Origin: Gammaproteobacteria bacterium
GTDB lineage: Bacteria > Pseudomonadota > Gammaproteobacteria > Steroidobacterales > Woeseiaceae
Reading direction: 5' to 3'
NCBI GenBank assembly: GCA_029881015.1
Contig: JAOUNK010000003.1
Coordinates: 1 to 37,034 of the forward strand
Length of the DNA stretch: 37,034 nucleotides
The position numbers and the translations under genes are program-made. Shown piece after piece: positions 18,052-26,772 of this stretch; positions within the stretch are counted from its first letter, which is position 1; every line of letters begins with the position of its first letter. The notes under the pieces were generated by a model that did no database searches, was not told the DNA's origin, and was given only the letters and a program-made list of their open reading frames with translations.

Positions 18052-18080
18052 TTGATTGGCGGCCCGACTTCGCTTAGCTT
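18052..18080 (+). promoter_or_regulatory. Putative sigma-70 promoter of fdxA
   Basis: TTGATT (18052-18057) and TAGCTT (18075-18080) are separated by 17 bp, with the predicted start about 25 bp before the fdxA ATG. An AAAGGAAGGG ribosome-binding site follows. This is a motif match only. Confidence 0.4.
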
Positions 18081-18110
18081 ACGCGCTCTGTCCAAAGGAA
18101 GGGTCCCACC

Positions 18111-18434
18111 ATGACGTTCGTTGTCACCGAAGCCTGTATCAAGTGCAAACTGACGGATTGCGTCGAGGTCTGCCCCGTGGATTGCTTTCACGAAGGGCCG
18201 AATTTCCTCGTCATCGATCCCGACGAGTGCATTGACTGCACGCTGTGTGAACCCGAGTGCCCGGTCGAGGCGATCTACTCGGAAGACGAGCTGCCGGCTG
18301 GCCAGGAGCAGTACCTGGCACTCAACGCCGAGCTGGCGCTGGAATGGCCCGTCATCACCGAGATGAAGGAGCCGCCCGCCGACGCCGACGAGTGGCGTGA
18401 GGTCAAGGATAAACTCAAGTATCTCGAGCGATAA
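18111..18434 (+). CDS. fdxA: 7Fe ferredoxin (FdxA type)
   Basis: Ferredoxin of 107 aa with one [3Fe-4S] cluster (Cys9, Cys17, Cys50) and one [4Fe-4S] cluster (Cys21, Cys40, Cys43, Cys46), the Azotobacter FdI pattern. Motifs are CIKCKLTDCVEVCPVDC and CIDCTLCEPECP. The acidic C-terminus (PADADEWREVKDKLKYLER) is usual. It is a soluble low-potential electron carrier. Divergence from korAB makes it the likely partner of that oxidoreductase. The esterase gene follows 26 bp later. Confidence 0.96.
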   Translation: MTFVVTEACIKCKLTDCVEVCPVDCFHEGPNFLVIDPDECIDCTLCEPECPVEAIYSEDELPAGQEQYLALNAELALEWPVITEMKEPPADADEWREVKDKLKYLER

Positions 18435-18460
18435 CTGCGAGCTTTGGATAGAGTAGCGGC

Positions 18461-19369
18461 ATGAGCGTCAGTCGCCGCGCAAAGTTCGTTCGCTGGGTAA
18501 CAGGCCGGTACATAAAAGGCCTTGATGTCTCCAAACTTCCGGTTGCCACGGCGCGCAGACATTTCGAAAAGATTGCGCGAACGTTCCTGATTCGCGCCAG
18601 GGGCGTGGAGGTCGAAAAGACGCAGATTGCCGGCGTCGACGTTGACTGGCTGCGCCCCGAAAAGGCGCGCAAGGACAAGGTGATGCTCTACCTGCACGGC
18701 GGCGCCTACGTCATGGGCAGCCCGCGGACGCATCGTCAGCTTGCGAGCCACATCGCGCGAGCCGCGGGGGTCGTCGCCGTTCTGCCCGACTACCGGCTCG
18801 CACCGGAGCATCCGTTTCCCGCCGGGCTCGATGACGCCGTCGCGGTCTGCCGGGGCCTGCTCGAGGCCGGGTTCAAACCAGAGGACATCATCGTTGCCGG
18901 CGACTCGGCAGGAGGCGGTCTCTCCGTAGCGACGCTGCTGGCATTGCGCCATGCGGGCGATCCGTTGCCGGCGGCGGCAGTACTGCTATCGCCTTTCCTC
19001 GACGTCACGGGCAGCGGTGAGTCCATGACGACGCGCGCTGACCGGGACCCGTGGTTCGACGTTGGCGATCTGCATGTCGTTGCGCGTTACTACTGCCCGG
19101 ACGAGAGCGACTGGAAGAACCCGCTCGTGTCGCCCGTGTTCGCCAATGTTGCCGGCTTGCCGCCCATGCTGATTCAGGTCGGTGACGATGAAATCCTGTT
19201 GAGCGACGCGACACGGCTTGCCGACAAGCTCGAGGCCGAAGGCATCGACGTCGAGCTCGAGATCTGGCCGCACATGTGGCATGTGTTCCAGATGTTTATC
19301 GGCAAGATGCCGGAAAGCCGGGCGGCGGTGAAGAAGATCGGGCGGTACATCGACAAGTGCTTCTCCTGA
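18461..19369 (+). CDS. Alpha/beta hydrolase, hormone-sensitive-lipase family
   Basis: Esterase-like protein of 302 aa. The oxyanion-hole motif is LYLHGGAYVMGS (His79-Gly81), and the nucleophile elbow is VAGDSAGGGLS with Ser149. YRLAPEHPFPAGLDD is the family-IV (HSL) signature. The acid residue lies in GDDEILLSD and the histidine in HMWHVFQ near the C-terminus. There is no signal peptide, so it is cytoplasmic. The natural ester is unknown. It converges on the methyltransferase gene with a 113-bp gap that holds no clear terminator. Confidence 0.92.
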   Translation: MSVSRRAKFVRWVTGRYIKGLDVSKLPVATARRHFEKIARTFLIRARGVEVEKTQIAGVDVDWLRPEKARKDKVMLYLHGGAYVMGSPRTHRQLASHIARAAGVVAVLPDYRLAPEHPFPAGLDDAVAVCRGLLEAGFKPEDIIVAGDSAGGGLSVATLLALRHAGDPLPAAAVLLSPFLDVTGSGESMTTRADRDPWFDVGDLHVVARYYCPDESDWKNPLVSPVFANVAGLPPMLIQVGDDEILLSDATRLADKLEAEGIDVELEIWPHMWHVFQMFIGKMPESRAAVKKIGRYIDKCFS

Positions 19370-19482
19370 CATGAGGATTGCCGCACCGTCACCGGTGCTG
19401 CCGGTGTCGGCGGCACTCGCCGATGCGGGTCCTTCCGGATTTTCGTGCGCCGGCCGGGATGGTCCGCCGATTAGCGTTCGGC

Positions 19483-20850
19483 TCAGAACCCCGCCTGTCT
19501 CTGCGAGTCGTCGTACATTTTTGTCAGGAAAGAACGGATGGCGGGTTCCGCCTCTTCTTTCGTCATCAGTTTCTGGCTCTCGAGGACCACGGCCATGTCC
19601 TTGATGGAGCGCCGGCCGTCGATCAGCGACATGATGAACGAGTAGATCTGCGTGGTCATGGCCTGCTGGCGGAAGGACGGCGACAGCGGGACCGGATCGT
19701 TGCCGGTCACTATCCAGTCAGGGAGGGCCTTGTGCCGCTCCGGCCTGCTCGCGTCGCGTTCCTTGTAGGCAGAGAACGTAAAGACGCGCTCCTGCCGTCC
19801 ATGGCGGCTCGCGGGAGAGCACATGTAAGGGATCGTCGCCTGCGACACGTAGGGGTCGGAGAAACCGCTTTCAGCGACGATTGCCTTGACCTCTTCGGGG
19901 CTGTAGTGCCGCGCCTTCTGCGGCGATGAAAACGCGAGCGAGCCGAAGTTCACCCAGCGACCGTCCGGCTTGAGCAGGCGATTGATTCGCGCCGCGAGTA
20001 CCGGCAGGTCTTCGGTGATGATGTCGATGAGCCACGGCGTGACGACGGTATCGAAGGACATCTCGGGAAACGGTGGCCGCAGCGCATCGCCGAGTACGAG
20101 GTGGAAGCCGTCGCCGACGACCTCGGGTGCCGCAAGCTTGCGCAGCACGGCGTCGTCCTCGAGCGCGCGCGGTGCGATCGGGAACTCGTAGAGGCTCAGC
20201 TTCTCGCCCTGTGTCACTGCCCTGGCAACCATCATAAGCAAAGGATTGAAGTCCATTGCAACCGTTGCCGCACATGCCATGGTCCTGTGGATATCGTAGG
20301 CCAGGCGACCGGCGCCCGCGCCGAGGACAAGGACGTTCCCGAGTTCGGCGTGATCGTGCAGGACCGCCTGTACCTGCTTCAACGAGGCTTGGTTTTCTTC
20401 GTCGCCCCAGGCCCAGTCTCGATGAATATTGGAATAGTAGGTATTGAGGCCCTGGTCGGTAGGCAGTCGTGTGCGGAGTGCAAGGTAACTCTCGAAGCTG
20501 CCTTGCATGGACTGCACTTCAAGTGGCCGCAGGAGCTTCTGTAATTTGCGCCGATGCGAATCCACGCATTTCTTGTACCTGTCCACGCGGCGACGCGCGA
20601 GCGACGTCATGTCGTCGCTCTTGAGTTCCCGCTCCAGCCCGGCAATCTCATGGCCAAGCTGCTGCAGCGCAAACTGCAATCTGCCGCGCCACTCGCCGAG
20701 CGTGGCCTGCGGCTCCGCAAACATCCACGGTATGCCGCCAACGGAGGGGAAATCGACCTTGCAGGCCTTGCAGTGCAGTCGCTCGCCGGTCGGTTCGAGG
20801 GGCGTCTTGTCACAACGCGGGCAGGCGAGCAAGGCGTTAAGTTCGGTCAT
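19483..20850 (-). CDS. Three-domain SAM-dependent methyltransferase (N2227-like)
   Basis: Protein of 455 aa. The N-terminus is a Trm112-like zinc ribbon (ACPRCDKTPL, Cys10/Cys13; HCKACKVDFPSVGGIPWM, Cys27/Cys30). A helical linker follows (about 50-120). The central Rossmann methyltransferase has YYSNIHRDWAWG, VLVLGAGAGRLAYDI (SAM motif I), VAMDFNPLLMMVA and VNFGSLAFS...YSPEEVKAIVAESGF. These resemble the N2227 family, which contains carnosine N-methyltransferase. The C-terminal 60 residues (IYSFIMSLIDGRRSIKDMAVVLE) look like a PqqD-like winged helix. The substrate is unknown; peptides or proteins are possible. Confidence 0.82.
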   Translation of the reverse strand: MTELNALLACPRCDKTPLEPTGERLHCKACKVDFPSVGGIPWMFAEPQATLGEWRGRLQFALQQLGHEIAGLERELKSDDMTSLARRRVDRYKKCVDSHRRKLQKLLRPLEVQSMQGSFESYLALRTRLPTDQGLNTYYSNIHRDWAWGDEENQASLKQVQAVLHDHAELGNVLVLGAGAGRLAYDIHRTMACAATVAMDFNPLLMMVARAVTQGEKLSLYEFPIAPRALEDDAVLRKLAAPEVVGDGFHLVLGDALRPPFPEMSFDTVVTPWLIDIITEDLPVLAARINRLLKPDGRWVNFGSLAFSSPQKARHYSPEEVKAIVAESGFSDPYVSQATIPYMCSPASRHGRQERVFTFSAYKERDASRPERHKALPDWIVTGNDPVPLSPSFRQQAMTTQIYSFIMSLIDGRRSIKDMAVVLESQKLMTKEEAEPAIRSFLTKMYDDSQRQAGF

Positions 20851-20867
20851 GACTGGGGATTATGCAC

Positions 20868-20904
20868 AAAAAAACGGCCAGCCGAAGGGATGCGACTGGC
20901 CGTT
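20868..20904 (-). terminator. Rho-independent terminator after the DUF1501-like gene
   Basis: On the minus strand, a perfect 9-bp stem (AACGGCCAG / CTGGCCGTT) with a 14-nt loop is followed by an uninterrupted T tract of 7. It lies 70 bp past the stop at 20974 and so ends the leftward three-gene set. On the plus strand there is no T tract. Confidence 0.9.
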
Positions 20905-20973
20905 CCATTGCCGTGCTGTAGCGCGGCGGCGTAGCTCTCGCTATGCGGGGTTGGCAATTGTTGCCTGCACGAT

Positions 20974-22599
20974 CTACGCGACAGGTACCGTCCCGTTCAC
21001 GATCGGCTCAAAGGCCGTGAAGCGGTCGAGGTCGCTGCCGAGGCCATGGCCGATGCCAAGTCCCTGGTAGATCGCGGCGAAATCGCCCGTCGTCACCTGG
21101 CCATGCAGCGCCATGTAGTTCAGCACGATGGAGTTGACGAGCAGGTTAACGTTGTTCGCCATCGGCGTGGCTGCACGCTGTACCGAGCCGCCGGCATCCA
21201 TGTAACCGAGCTGCTGATGTCGCAATTGCTCGTCGAGCGTCGCGCCCTTGAGCACCGGCCGGCCACCCAGTCGCGGCGGGTTATAAACCAGGAAGAACGA
21301 ACCGGCCGTCGATGAGTTGTCGCTGGTCCACTCGCCCTTGCCGCGGCCATCGCCGGAGTTGTCGATCGCACCGTTCGATGAGAGCGAGCCGTCACTAAAG
21401 ACGTACAGCATGAGCGGCATGTCGAGCTTCGCGGCATACTCGAGGCAGGCGCCCATGCACTGACCGGCACGGAAGTCCTTGACCTCACCCTCGGCGCGTG
21501 CGCCGCCATGGTAGTCGTAGCCACCCATCTCGACGCAGCCGGCGCCGGCGAAACCGTTCATGACGAGCTTCATGACCGAAGCGGTCTTCTGGAACTCGCG
21601 CGAATCGCGATTGCCTGCAAAGAACTCGGTGTCCAGGAAGATACCGGAGCCGTCGGCGGCAACGATGTCCGTGTCGAGGCCCGGGTCGATCGGCGTACCG
21701 CCGAAGCGGTCCGCGATGTGCGCGGCCTTGAGATAGCCGCAGCGTACGGCCTTGTCGATATCGGCATCGCGTGCGACGAGTGTATCGACGTTGACCATCT
21801 TTTCGTCCGACAGCCTGTAAATCGACTCCATGACCTTCGTGGCATCGTCCTTGCTGAGAATGCCGACGAGGTCGCCCGTGTCGACGAGGTTGACGACGTC
21901 ACTGGGACGATCGACCTTGGTCGGGCGCAGTTCCGGGTTAAACAGCGGCAATGGCAATGTCGAGTTACCACCCGAGTCCGTGTTCTCCGAGCCGGCAAGG
22001 CCCAGGATGGAGCCCTTGGCACCAGCCAGCGCAATGCCGTACAGCGGGTTATGCGGGTTGTTGCCCGTGTCGTTATCCGAGCGCGCCGGTATGACCGCAC
22101 CGTTGATATTGGCGGCCGTTGCCGCGCTCACGCGTGACAGGATGCCGCGGCGAAATGCGCTGTCGAAGTGGAACCCCAGCCCCAGGTCGAAGTTTGCGTA
22201 CGGGTTGCCGTTCGGATCGTTGAGGCTTGGCACCATGTCGCCGGGCAGCCCCATCTTCTCGTAGCCATTGGCGGCGAGGAAGTCGCTCTGGCCGCCTTCC
22301 CGGCCGACCAGTACGTTCGAGCCGGCGATGTTGGCGCCGCCCGCAAGGTCGAAGCAGATAAACGGGATTTTGCCGGCGCCGTCAGTGATGTTGCACTGGG
22401 AAGGCGCGCGCAGCGCGTCCAGGTCCGCTGCCAGGTCGGCGTATGCGCGCGTACCCAGCAGGGGGGCAATGCCACCCACTGTGTAGGCCGCGCCCGTCAT
22501 GAATCCCTGCGACAGGAACTGGCGCCGCGTGACAGGACGCGGATGATCGGCGTGAAATTGCGGCAAGTCGAAGTTGCCTCTGTTGCGTTTCATGGTCAT
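20974..22599 (-). CDS. Tat-exported DUF1501-like protein
   Basis: Protein of 541 aa with a twin-arginine signal (RPVTRRQFLSQGFMTGAAY, Arg25-Arg26). The mature part has features of the DUF1501 (alkaline-phosphatase/sulfatase-like fold) family. FICFDLAGGANIAGSN lies near the N-terminus. GCVEMGGYDYHGG is followed by LMLYVFSDGSLSSNG and GEWTSDNSSTAGSFFLVYN, which align in order with the DUF1501 blocks (GWDTH, FSEFGR, DHG). The match is distant, so a family of its own is possible. DUF1501 proteins often neighbour cytochrome-like proteins in Planctomycetes. The start is ATG 22599 or 22593. It lies 26 bp after the LamG gene. Confidence 0.75.
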   Translation of the reverse strand: MTMKRNRGNFDLPQFHADHPRPVTRRQFLSQGFMTGAAYTVGGIAPLLGTRAYADLAADLDALRAPSQCNITDGAGKIPFICFDLAGGANIAGSNVLVGREGGQSDFLAANGYEKMGLPGDMVPSLNDPNGNPYANFDLGLGFHFDSAFRRGILSRVSAATAANINGAVIPARSDNDTGNNPHNPLYGIALAGAKGSILGLAGSENTDSGGNSTLPLPLFNPELRPTKVDRPSDVVNLVDTGDLVGILSKDDATKVMESIYRLSDEKMVNVDTLVARDADIDKAVRCGYLKAAHIADRFGGTPIDPGLDTDIVAADGSGIFLDTEFFAGNRDSREFQKTASVMKLVMNGFAGAGCVEMGGYDYHGGARAEGEVKDFRAGQCMGACLEYAAKLDMPLMLYVFSDGSLSSNGAIDNSGDGRGKGEWTSDNSSTAGSFFLVYNPPRLGGRPVLKGATLDEQLRHQQLGYMDAGGSVQRAATPMANNVNLLVNSIVLNYMALHGQVTTGDFAAIYQGLGIGHGLGSDLDRFTAFEPIVNGTVPVA

Positions 22600-22625
22600 C
22601 TCAAATATTCCCTTTTGTCCTGTCT

Positions 22626-25208
22626 TTACTGAACCAGTGTGGCTGCGCTGCCGAGTACGGAGGCGCATACACCCTTGGCGATGGCACGTGTATCACTTGT
22701 GCCCGCAAGAAGCCTGTCCACCAGGTTCTCCGGGCGAGGACCCGTTGCCGGGAACGACGCGAGTTCGCCATGCACATCGGCATAACTTGGCTGCGACAGG
22801 ATCTGTGCGCTCGTCGACGAGTGGCCAACCGCACTCTGGATCAGCGGTTCGACGAATGCGTCGCGATTGCCGACGCTGAACGCGGTGGCCGGAGCGGCGT
22901 CGAAGTTGAAGCCCGGCCACAACGTGGCGTTCTCAACGGCGGCGTCACAGTACTGGATCGCGAGCTGTGCGATGGCGACCTGGTGCGATGACAGGAACGC
23001 TTCGGCAAATTCGACCGCCGGCAGCGACTGCCGGAGCTCCTGGTAGGTCTCGTCAACCATGAAGATGCCACCGCGCTGGTAGGTTACGCGGTCGATGCCC
23101 GTAATCGCTGCGTAGGTCGCATCGATCTCGTCAAACGTCTTCATGCCGATATCCGCACTGGCGGTCGCGGCGGTCGCAACGTAGTCAGCGACGGTGAGCA
23201 TCGGATCTTCCGGCCTGTCGTAAGTCGCGCCATTGAGATCGTCGAAAGTCAGGAAGAACTCGTCGAGATCCGGTCCTTTCTCGAGCGGCAAGACCGCACC
23301 GAGCGTGGCGTTGAGGACCATCAGCGGCTGACCGAGTTCATCGAGTACTGCCGGGTTGGACAAGTCGAGCGATTCGATCATGTTGGCGTAGCTCTGGCCG
23401 ACCGGCGCTTCCTGGCCGTTCATCGCGATACGCATGCCCTCGAGTCCAATACCTTGCGGCGTGGAGCCATCGAGCGTGACGAAGTGCGGCTTGTCGAACA
23501 GGTACGCGTACGAGTCGTATTGCTGTGCCTCGAACAGGACGTACGACGTCTGTATGGGCGCACCGATCAGGTGCGAGATGTCGAACAACAGGTAGAAGCG
23601 TTCGCCAACTCCCGCGTCGTAGTTCTGGTTGATCTGCTCCTGGGTCAGTGCACGGCGGTGGATAGCCGCGAGGCGGAAGGTGCCTTCCCACAATCCGTCG
23701 CTGGATGCTTCGTTGCCGAGGATCAGCGCGAAGTTGTTCTGCCACGGCACTAGCGTGCCACCCGGTACCGGATCGGTCTGGGTAACCAGCGTGCCGTTCA
23801 CGAAGATCTTGCGACCCTCGATCGGGCTGTACGTCGCAACCACGTGCTGCAGCGTTGCCTGGAGTACCTCGGCAGCATCCGGCGTCGAGAGCTGCGGATC
23901 GCCGTTGAGCGTGGTCAGCGGGTTGCCATTGGCATCCTCGGCGTTCGTGCGCAGCAGGAAGTCGTAGTTATACAGGGTTTGCTGCAGCGTGAAGTTGCGC
24001 GCTGCCTGGCCGGCCGAGTAGCTGACGATGCGCGACATTTCCTGCGTCACGTTCGCCGGCACAACCCATGCCTCGATCGAGAATTCGCCCGAATCGACCA
24101 GGATGTCATGCAGCTTGCGGCTTGCGACCGTCGAGCCCTGGGCCTTGCCCGGGCCGACCGCCATGTCGGCACCAATCGTGATGCCCCAGCCGCCATACCA
24201 GGTAACGTCGCCCGAGAAGTTCAGGTCAATGGCCGGGTCGACGCCGCTGGTATCAAAGGCCGTCGAGCCGGTGCCCGTCTTGAACTCCCAAAGCGCAATC
24301 TGGTCGTTTTCGTAACGGTTACCGCCCGAGGCGACCGTACCGTCAACGAGGCGGACAGCTTTACTGTATACAAGGGCGGGATCGACAACAGTGGGCTGGA
24401 TAGCGTTGACGAAGCCGGTCACCGCGGCGAGCATTTCAGCGCCCGAGCTCACGCAGTCACTGTTGTTCCAGCAGTTGTGGAACTCGTCGCGAACGCGAAC
24501 GACGAAGCGCGAGTTGCCTACCGTGTCAGGGTCAAGATTGATCTTCGACTTCGCGGCTTCGTACGCCACATTGACGTCGGGGTCGGCGAAGTAGGGTTGT
24601 TGTGCCGTGGCCGACTCCGAGCTATGGCAGCGCTGGCAGTACGGCACGAGAATATCGTCGTACAGCCACTGCTCGAACAGTGCGGTGTCTTCCGGGAAGT
24701 TCCGGCTGTTGCTCGGATCGCGATCAGGCGGGGCCGTAAGCGATACCTGGCGACCGCCACCTGAGGTGGTGCCGAGCCAGTTCTCGATCCAGGTCGTCAT
24801 GATCGTTCCGCAGGTGGCGGGATCGTCGACCCAGCAATTGTGACCCAGGGGCGGTGAGCTGACCTTGGTGACAAACTCCGACAACGAAGGCTGGGTTGCG
24901 TCGATATGGTCCACGGCCTCGTCGTAGGCCATGTTGACATCGTCCGAACGAACGAACGGCTTCTGACCGCCGGTCTCGCTGTGACAGTTGCCGCAGCGGT
25001 CTGGTGTCCGCGCCTTCGACCAGAATTCCTGCTGGAATCTCAGTACTTCGGCGTCGCGCGCGACGGGACCAGTATAAGGGTTGCTGCCGGTGTTGTTGTT
25101 GCCGTTTGGGGCGGCCGGGTTCAGTTCCGTTTGTGCGCCACCGCCGCAGGCTGCGAGTACAAGGCTCGCGAGCAGGGTGGCAATTCGTGATGCGTGATTC
25201 ATCGTCAT
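22626..25208 (-). CDS. Large lipoprotein with two CxxCH heme modules and a LamG domain
   Basis: Protein of 860 aa. The lipoprotein signal ends LVLAAC (Cys21). Two similar modules follow. Module 1 has CGNCH (72-76), DDVNMAYDEA, GHNCW (122-126) and Cys133. Module 2 has CQRCH (191-195), DPDVNVAYEAA, FHNCW (243-247) and Cys252. Each CxxCH should bind one c-type heme. Residues about 320-560 form a LamG/concanavalin-like domain (FSIEAWVVPANV, HVVATYSPIEGRKIFVNG, LAAIHRRALTQEQI). The remaining C-terminal part is unrecognised and helical. Only 6 bp separates it from the upstream gene. The second ATG (25202) has the better ribosome-binding spacing (GGAG, 8 nt). Probably periplasmic or on the outer membrane. 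Confidence 0.82.
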   Translation of the reverse strand: MTMNHASRIATLLASLVLAACGGGAQTELNPAAPNGNNNTGSNPYTGPVARDAEVLRFQQEFWSKARTPDRCGNCHSETGGQKPFVRSDDVNMAYDEAVDHIDATQPSLSEFVTKVSSPPLGHNCWVDDPATCGTIMTTWIENWLGTTSGGGRQVSLTAPPDRDPSNSRNFPEDTALFEQWLYDDILVPYCQRCHSSESATAQQPYFADPDVNVAYEAAKSKINLDPDTVGNSRFVVRVRDEFHNCWNNSDCVSSGAEMLAAVTGFVNAIQPTVVDPALVYSKAVRLVDGTVASGGNRYENDQIALWEFKTGTGSTAFDTSGVDPAIDLNFSGDVTWYGGWGITIGADMAVGPGKAQGSTVASRKLHDILVDSGEFSIEAWVVPANVTQEMSRIVSYSAGQAARNFTLQQTLYNYDFLLRTNAEDANGNPLTTLNGDPQLSTPDAAEVLQATLQHVVATYSPIEGRKIFVNGTLVTQTDPVPGGTLVPWQNNFALILGNEASSDGLWEGTFRLAAIHRRALTQEQINQNYDAGVGERFYLLFDISHLIGAPIQTSYVLFEAQQYDSYAYLFDKPHFVTLDGSTPQGIGLEGMRIAMNGQEAPVGQSYANMIESLDLSNPAVLDELGQPLMVLNATLGAVLPLEKGPDLDEFFLTFDDLNGATYDRPEDPMLTVADYVATAATASADIGMKTFDEIDATYAAITGIDRVTYQRGGIFMVDETYQELRQSLPAVEFAEAFLSSHQVAIAQLAIQYCDAAVENATLWPGFNFDAAPATAFSVGNRDAFVEPLIQSAVGHSSTSAQILSQPSYADVHGELASFPATGPRPENLVDRLLAGTSDTRAIAKGVCASVLGSAATLVQ

Positions 25209-25214
25209 GTCTCC

Positions 25215-26438
25215 CTACTGGCCTTTGCAGTGATCCGCGGCGTCCGCGAATACCCGTTTCATCTGGAAACCGCTCGCAGCGAAACTGCCCATGATCTCGT
25301 CAACCCTGGTGTGATCCGCGGGTGACTCGGGTTCACGCAAGCAGACGGCCTGGAATACTTTCTTCACCTGGCAACTGGCAAATGCGTCACTGTTGGAAAG
25401 TTCGACGCCCAGTGACTTGGCGCCGTTGTCGTCGCCGTTACCCGGGCCGTTAAAGCCCAGGTAACGGTTCTGGCCTTCACGCCAGTAGTTGGTCCAGTGA
25501 TCGTCCGGTGTGCGAAAGCCCTGCGGGAAATTGAGGTCGTTGTTGAAGTACTTCGGCTGCACAACGCCGGCGGTGTACTCGATCGATCCGGCCGCTTCGT
25601 CGTAGTTGTAGTACGCGAAGGCCTGGGCCATCGGGTCCATACCGGTATGGCAGCCCACACAGTTATTAAGGAACAGGCGGCTGTCGCCACCCGGGCTGCG
25701 GCTCACGTCCTGACGGATTCGATCCGGCGACAGGCGAGGGTCATGCAGCTGTTCCATGTCAGCGCAGAAGTGGTTCACCATCGTAAAGCGGAACATCGCG
25801 CGGTTGGTACCCGCGATGAAAAAGGCTTCCGCCGCTGCTCGAGACGTCATGACGCCGGCAGTCGCGGCCGGTGGCAGGTTGTTGATACTCGATTGCGTGG
25901 TCGGTTCCAGCACGGCTTTCAGGTCGTGATTGCCTGCCTCAAGCTGCTGGTAATGGTCGTTGTTGTTGCCGGCGGGTGCGGTAGCCACCGTGCCGGCACG
26001 GCCGATGTATTGCAGGTCAGCCGACAAAACGGTCCGGAAATCGACGTCGTCGCGAATCATGCCGATGACGGTTGCGACATAGTCGTTCAGCGGTACGAAT
26101 ACCGAGCGGTCGCGGTTCGTCCATGGCGCGGCGAAGTTCTTCAGCGTCACGTTATAGAAGCTGCTGTTCTCCATCGCGATGTAGGCGGCGCATCGTGCGC
26201 CCACCACGCCATACTGTGCGCATGCAGGATCGGAACTCGCGATCGCGTTCTCCATCTGCAACAAAACTGCATCGGTCGGCGGTACGCCGGCAATGCGCTC
26301 ATGAATGCGCTTCGCCTGTTCCCTGGGACCTGCGTTCGCCGGCATCGACAATACTGTTAACAGTATTGCTGCCAGCGTGGCACGCAGGACTCCGCCGAGT
26401 CGGCCGTCCTTGTGTCCTGTCCACATGCTGTTTCTCAT
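25215..26438 (-). CDS. Exported monoheme cytochrome-like protein
   Basis: Protein of 407 aa with a Sec signal (ATLAAILLTVLSMPANA-GP). One heme-binding motif is present, NNCVGCHTGMDPMAQAF (Cys260, Cys263, His264). Its wording resembles the CxxCH-xxxDPxGxAL motif of DUF1588-type planctomycete cytochrome proteins. Upstream are VFVPLNDYVATVIGMIRDD, TSRAAAEAFFIAGTNRAMFRF and NHFCADMEQLHD; six further cysteines could form disulfides. No enzyme family is recognised. It is the first gene after the sigma-54-type promoter and is followed within 6 bp by the LamG heme lipoprotein, so the two probably work together. Confidence 0.78.
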   Translation of the reverse strand: MRNSMWTGHKDGRLGGVLRATLAAILLTVLSMPANAGPREQAKRIHERIAGVPPTDAVLLQMENAIASSDPACAQYGVVGARCAAYIAMENSSFYNVTLKNFAAPWTNRDRSVFVPLNDYVATVIGMIRDDVDFRTVLSADLQYIGRAGTVATAPAGNNNDHYQQLEAGNHDLKAVLEPTTQSSINNLPPAATAGVMTSRAAAEAFFIAGTNRAMFRFTMVNHFCADMEQLHDPRLSPDRIRQDVSRSPGGDSRLFLNNCVGCHTGMDPMAQAFAYYNYDEAAGSIEYTAGVVQPKYFNNDLNFPQGFRTPDDHWTNYWREGQNRYLGFNGPGNGDDNGAKSLGVELSNSDAFASCQVKKVFQAVCLREPESPADHTRVDEIMGSFAASGFQMKRVFADAADHCKGQ

Positions 26439-26589
26439 ATCGTTTTGCTCGTCATTCGTTATTTACGCAAAGCGTGGCCGGAAGATGTTGCCAGAGCCCC
26501 TCGCCCCTCGCCGTGAAAGCATTCACAGTCCTTGGGAGATCCCCTGCGACACTGCGGCCGCAACAAAAAGCGGATCTGCAATCTTTAAA

Positions 26590-26604
26590 GCAAGTGCTGT
26601 GCCA
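26590..26604 (-). promoter_or_regulatory. Sigma-54 (RpoN) promoter of the leftward heme operon
   Basis: The minus strand reads TGGCAC-A-GCAC-TTGC followed by T, matching TGGCACR-N4-TTGCW at every fixed position, with GG and GC separated by the required 10 bp. Transcription would start near 26578, about 140 nt before the ATG at 26438. Such promoters need an AAA+ enhancer-binding activator; none is encoded in the window. Confidence 0.7.
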
Positions 26605-26610
26605 GACTTG

Positions 26611-26633
26611 TGTCCAACCCGGAAATAAGGACA
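26611..26633. promoter_or_regulatory. TGTCC-N13-GGACA inverted repeat
   Basis: This inverted repeat lies just upstream of the sigma-54 promoter as read on the minus strand. It shares the TGTC/GACA half-sites of the three dyads further upstream, so it may be a promoter-proximal site for the same regulator. Its wider spacer makes it the weakest of the four. Confidence 0.35.
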
Positions 26634-26772
26634 TTTATCCTTTAAAAACAGCGCACTATAGGTCCGGTACAGGGGGCTGCTAAAAGACGCTTATGTAAGG
26701 TCACTGTCGGTACTTGGGCACAACGATTATGACCAGGGGGCATAAGCTCCTGATAAAGCAAGGCCTTAGACC

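Noticed and set aside
26465..26500. ACGCAAAGC-x-GGCCGG resembles part of a cyclic-di-GMP (GEMM) riboswitch, which elsewhere controls cytochrome genes
   Set aside because: The upstream GGCAAACC and GNRA loop parts are missing, and the plus-strand motif would be almost 500 nt before the gene.
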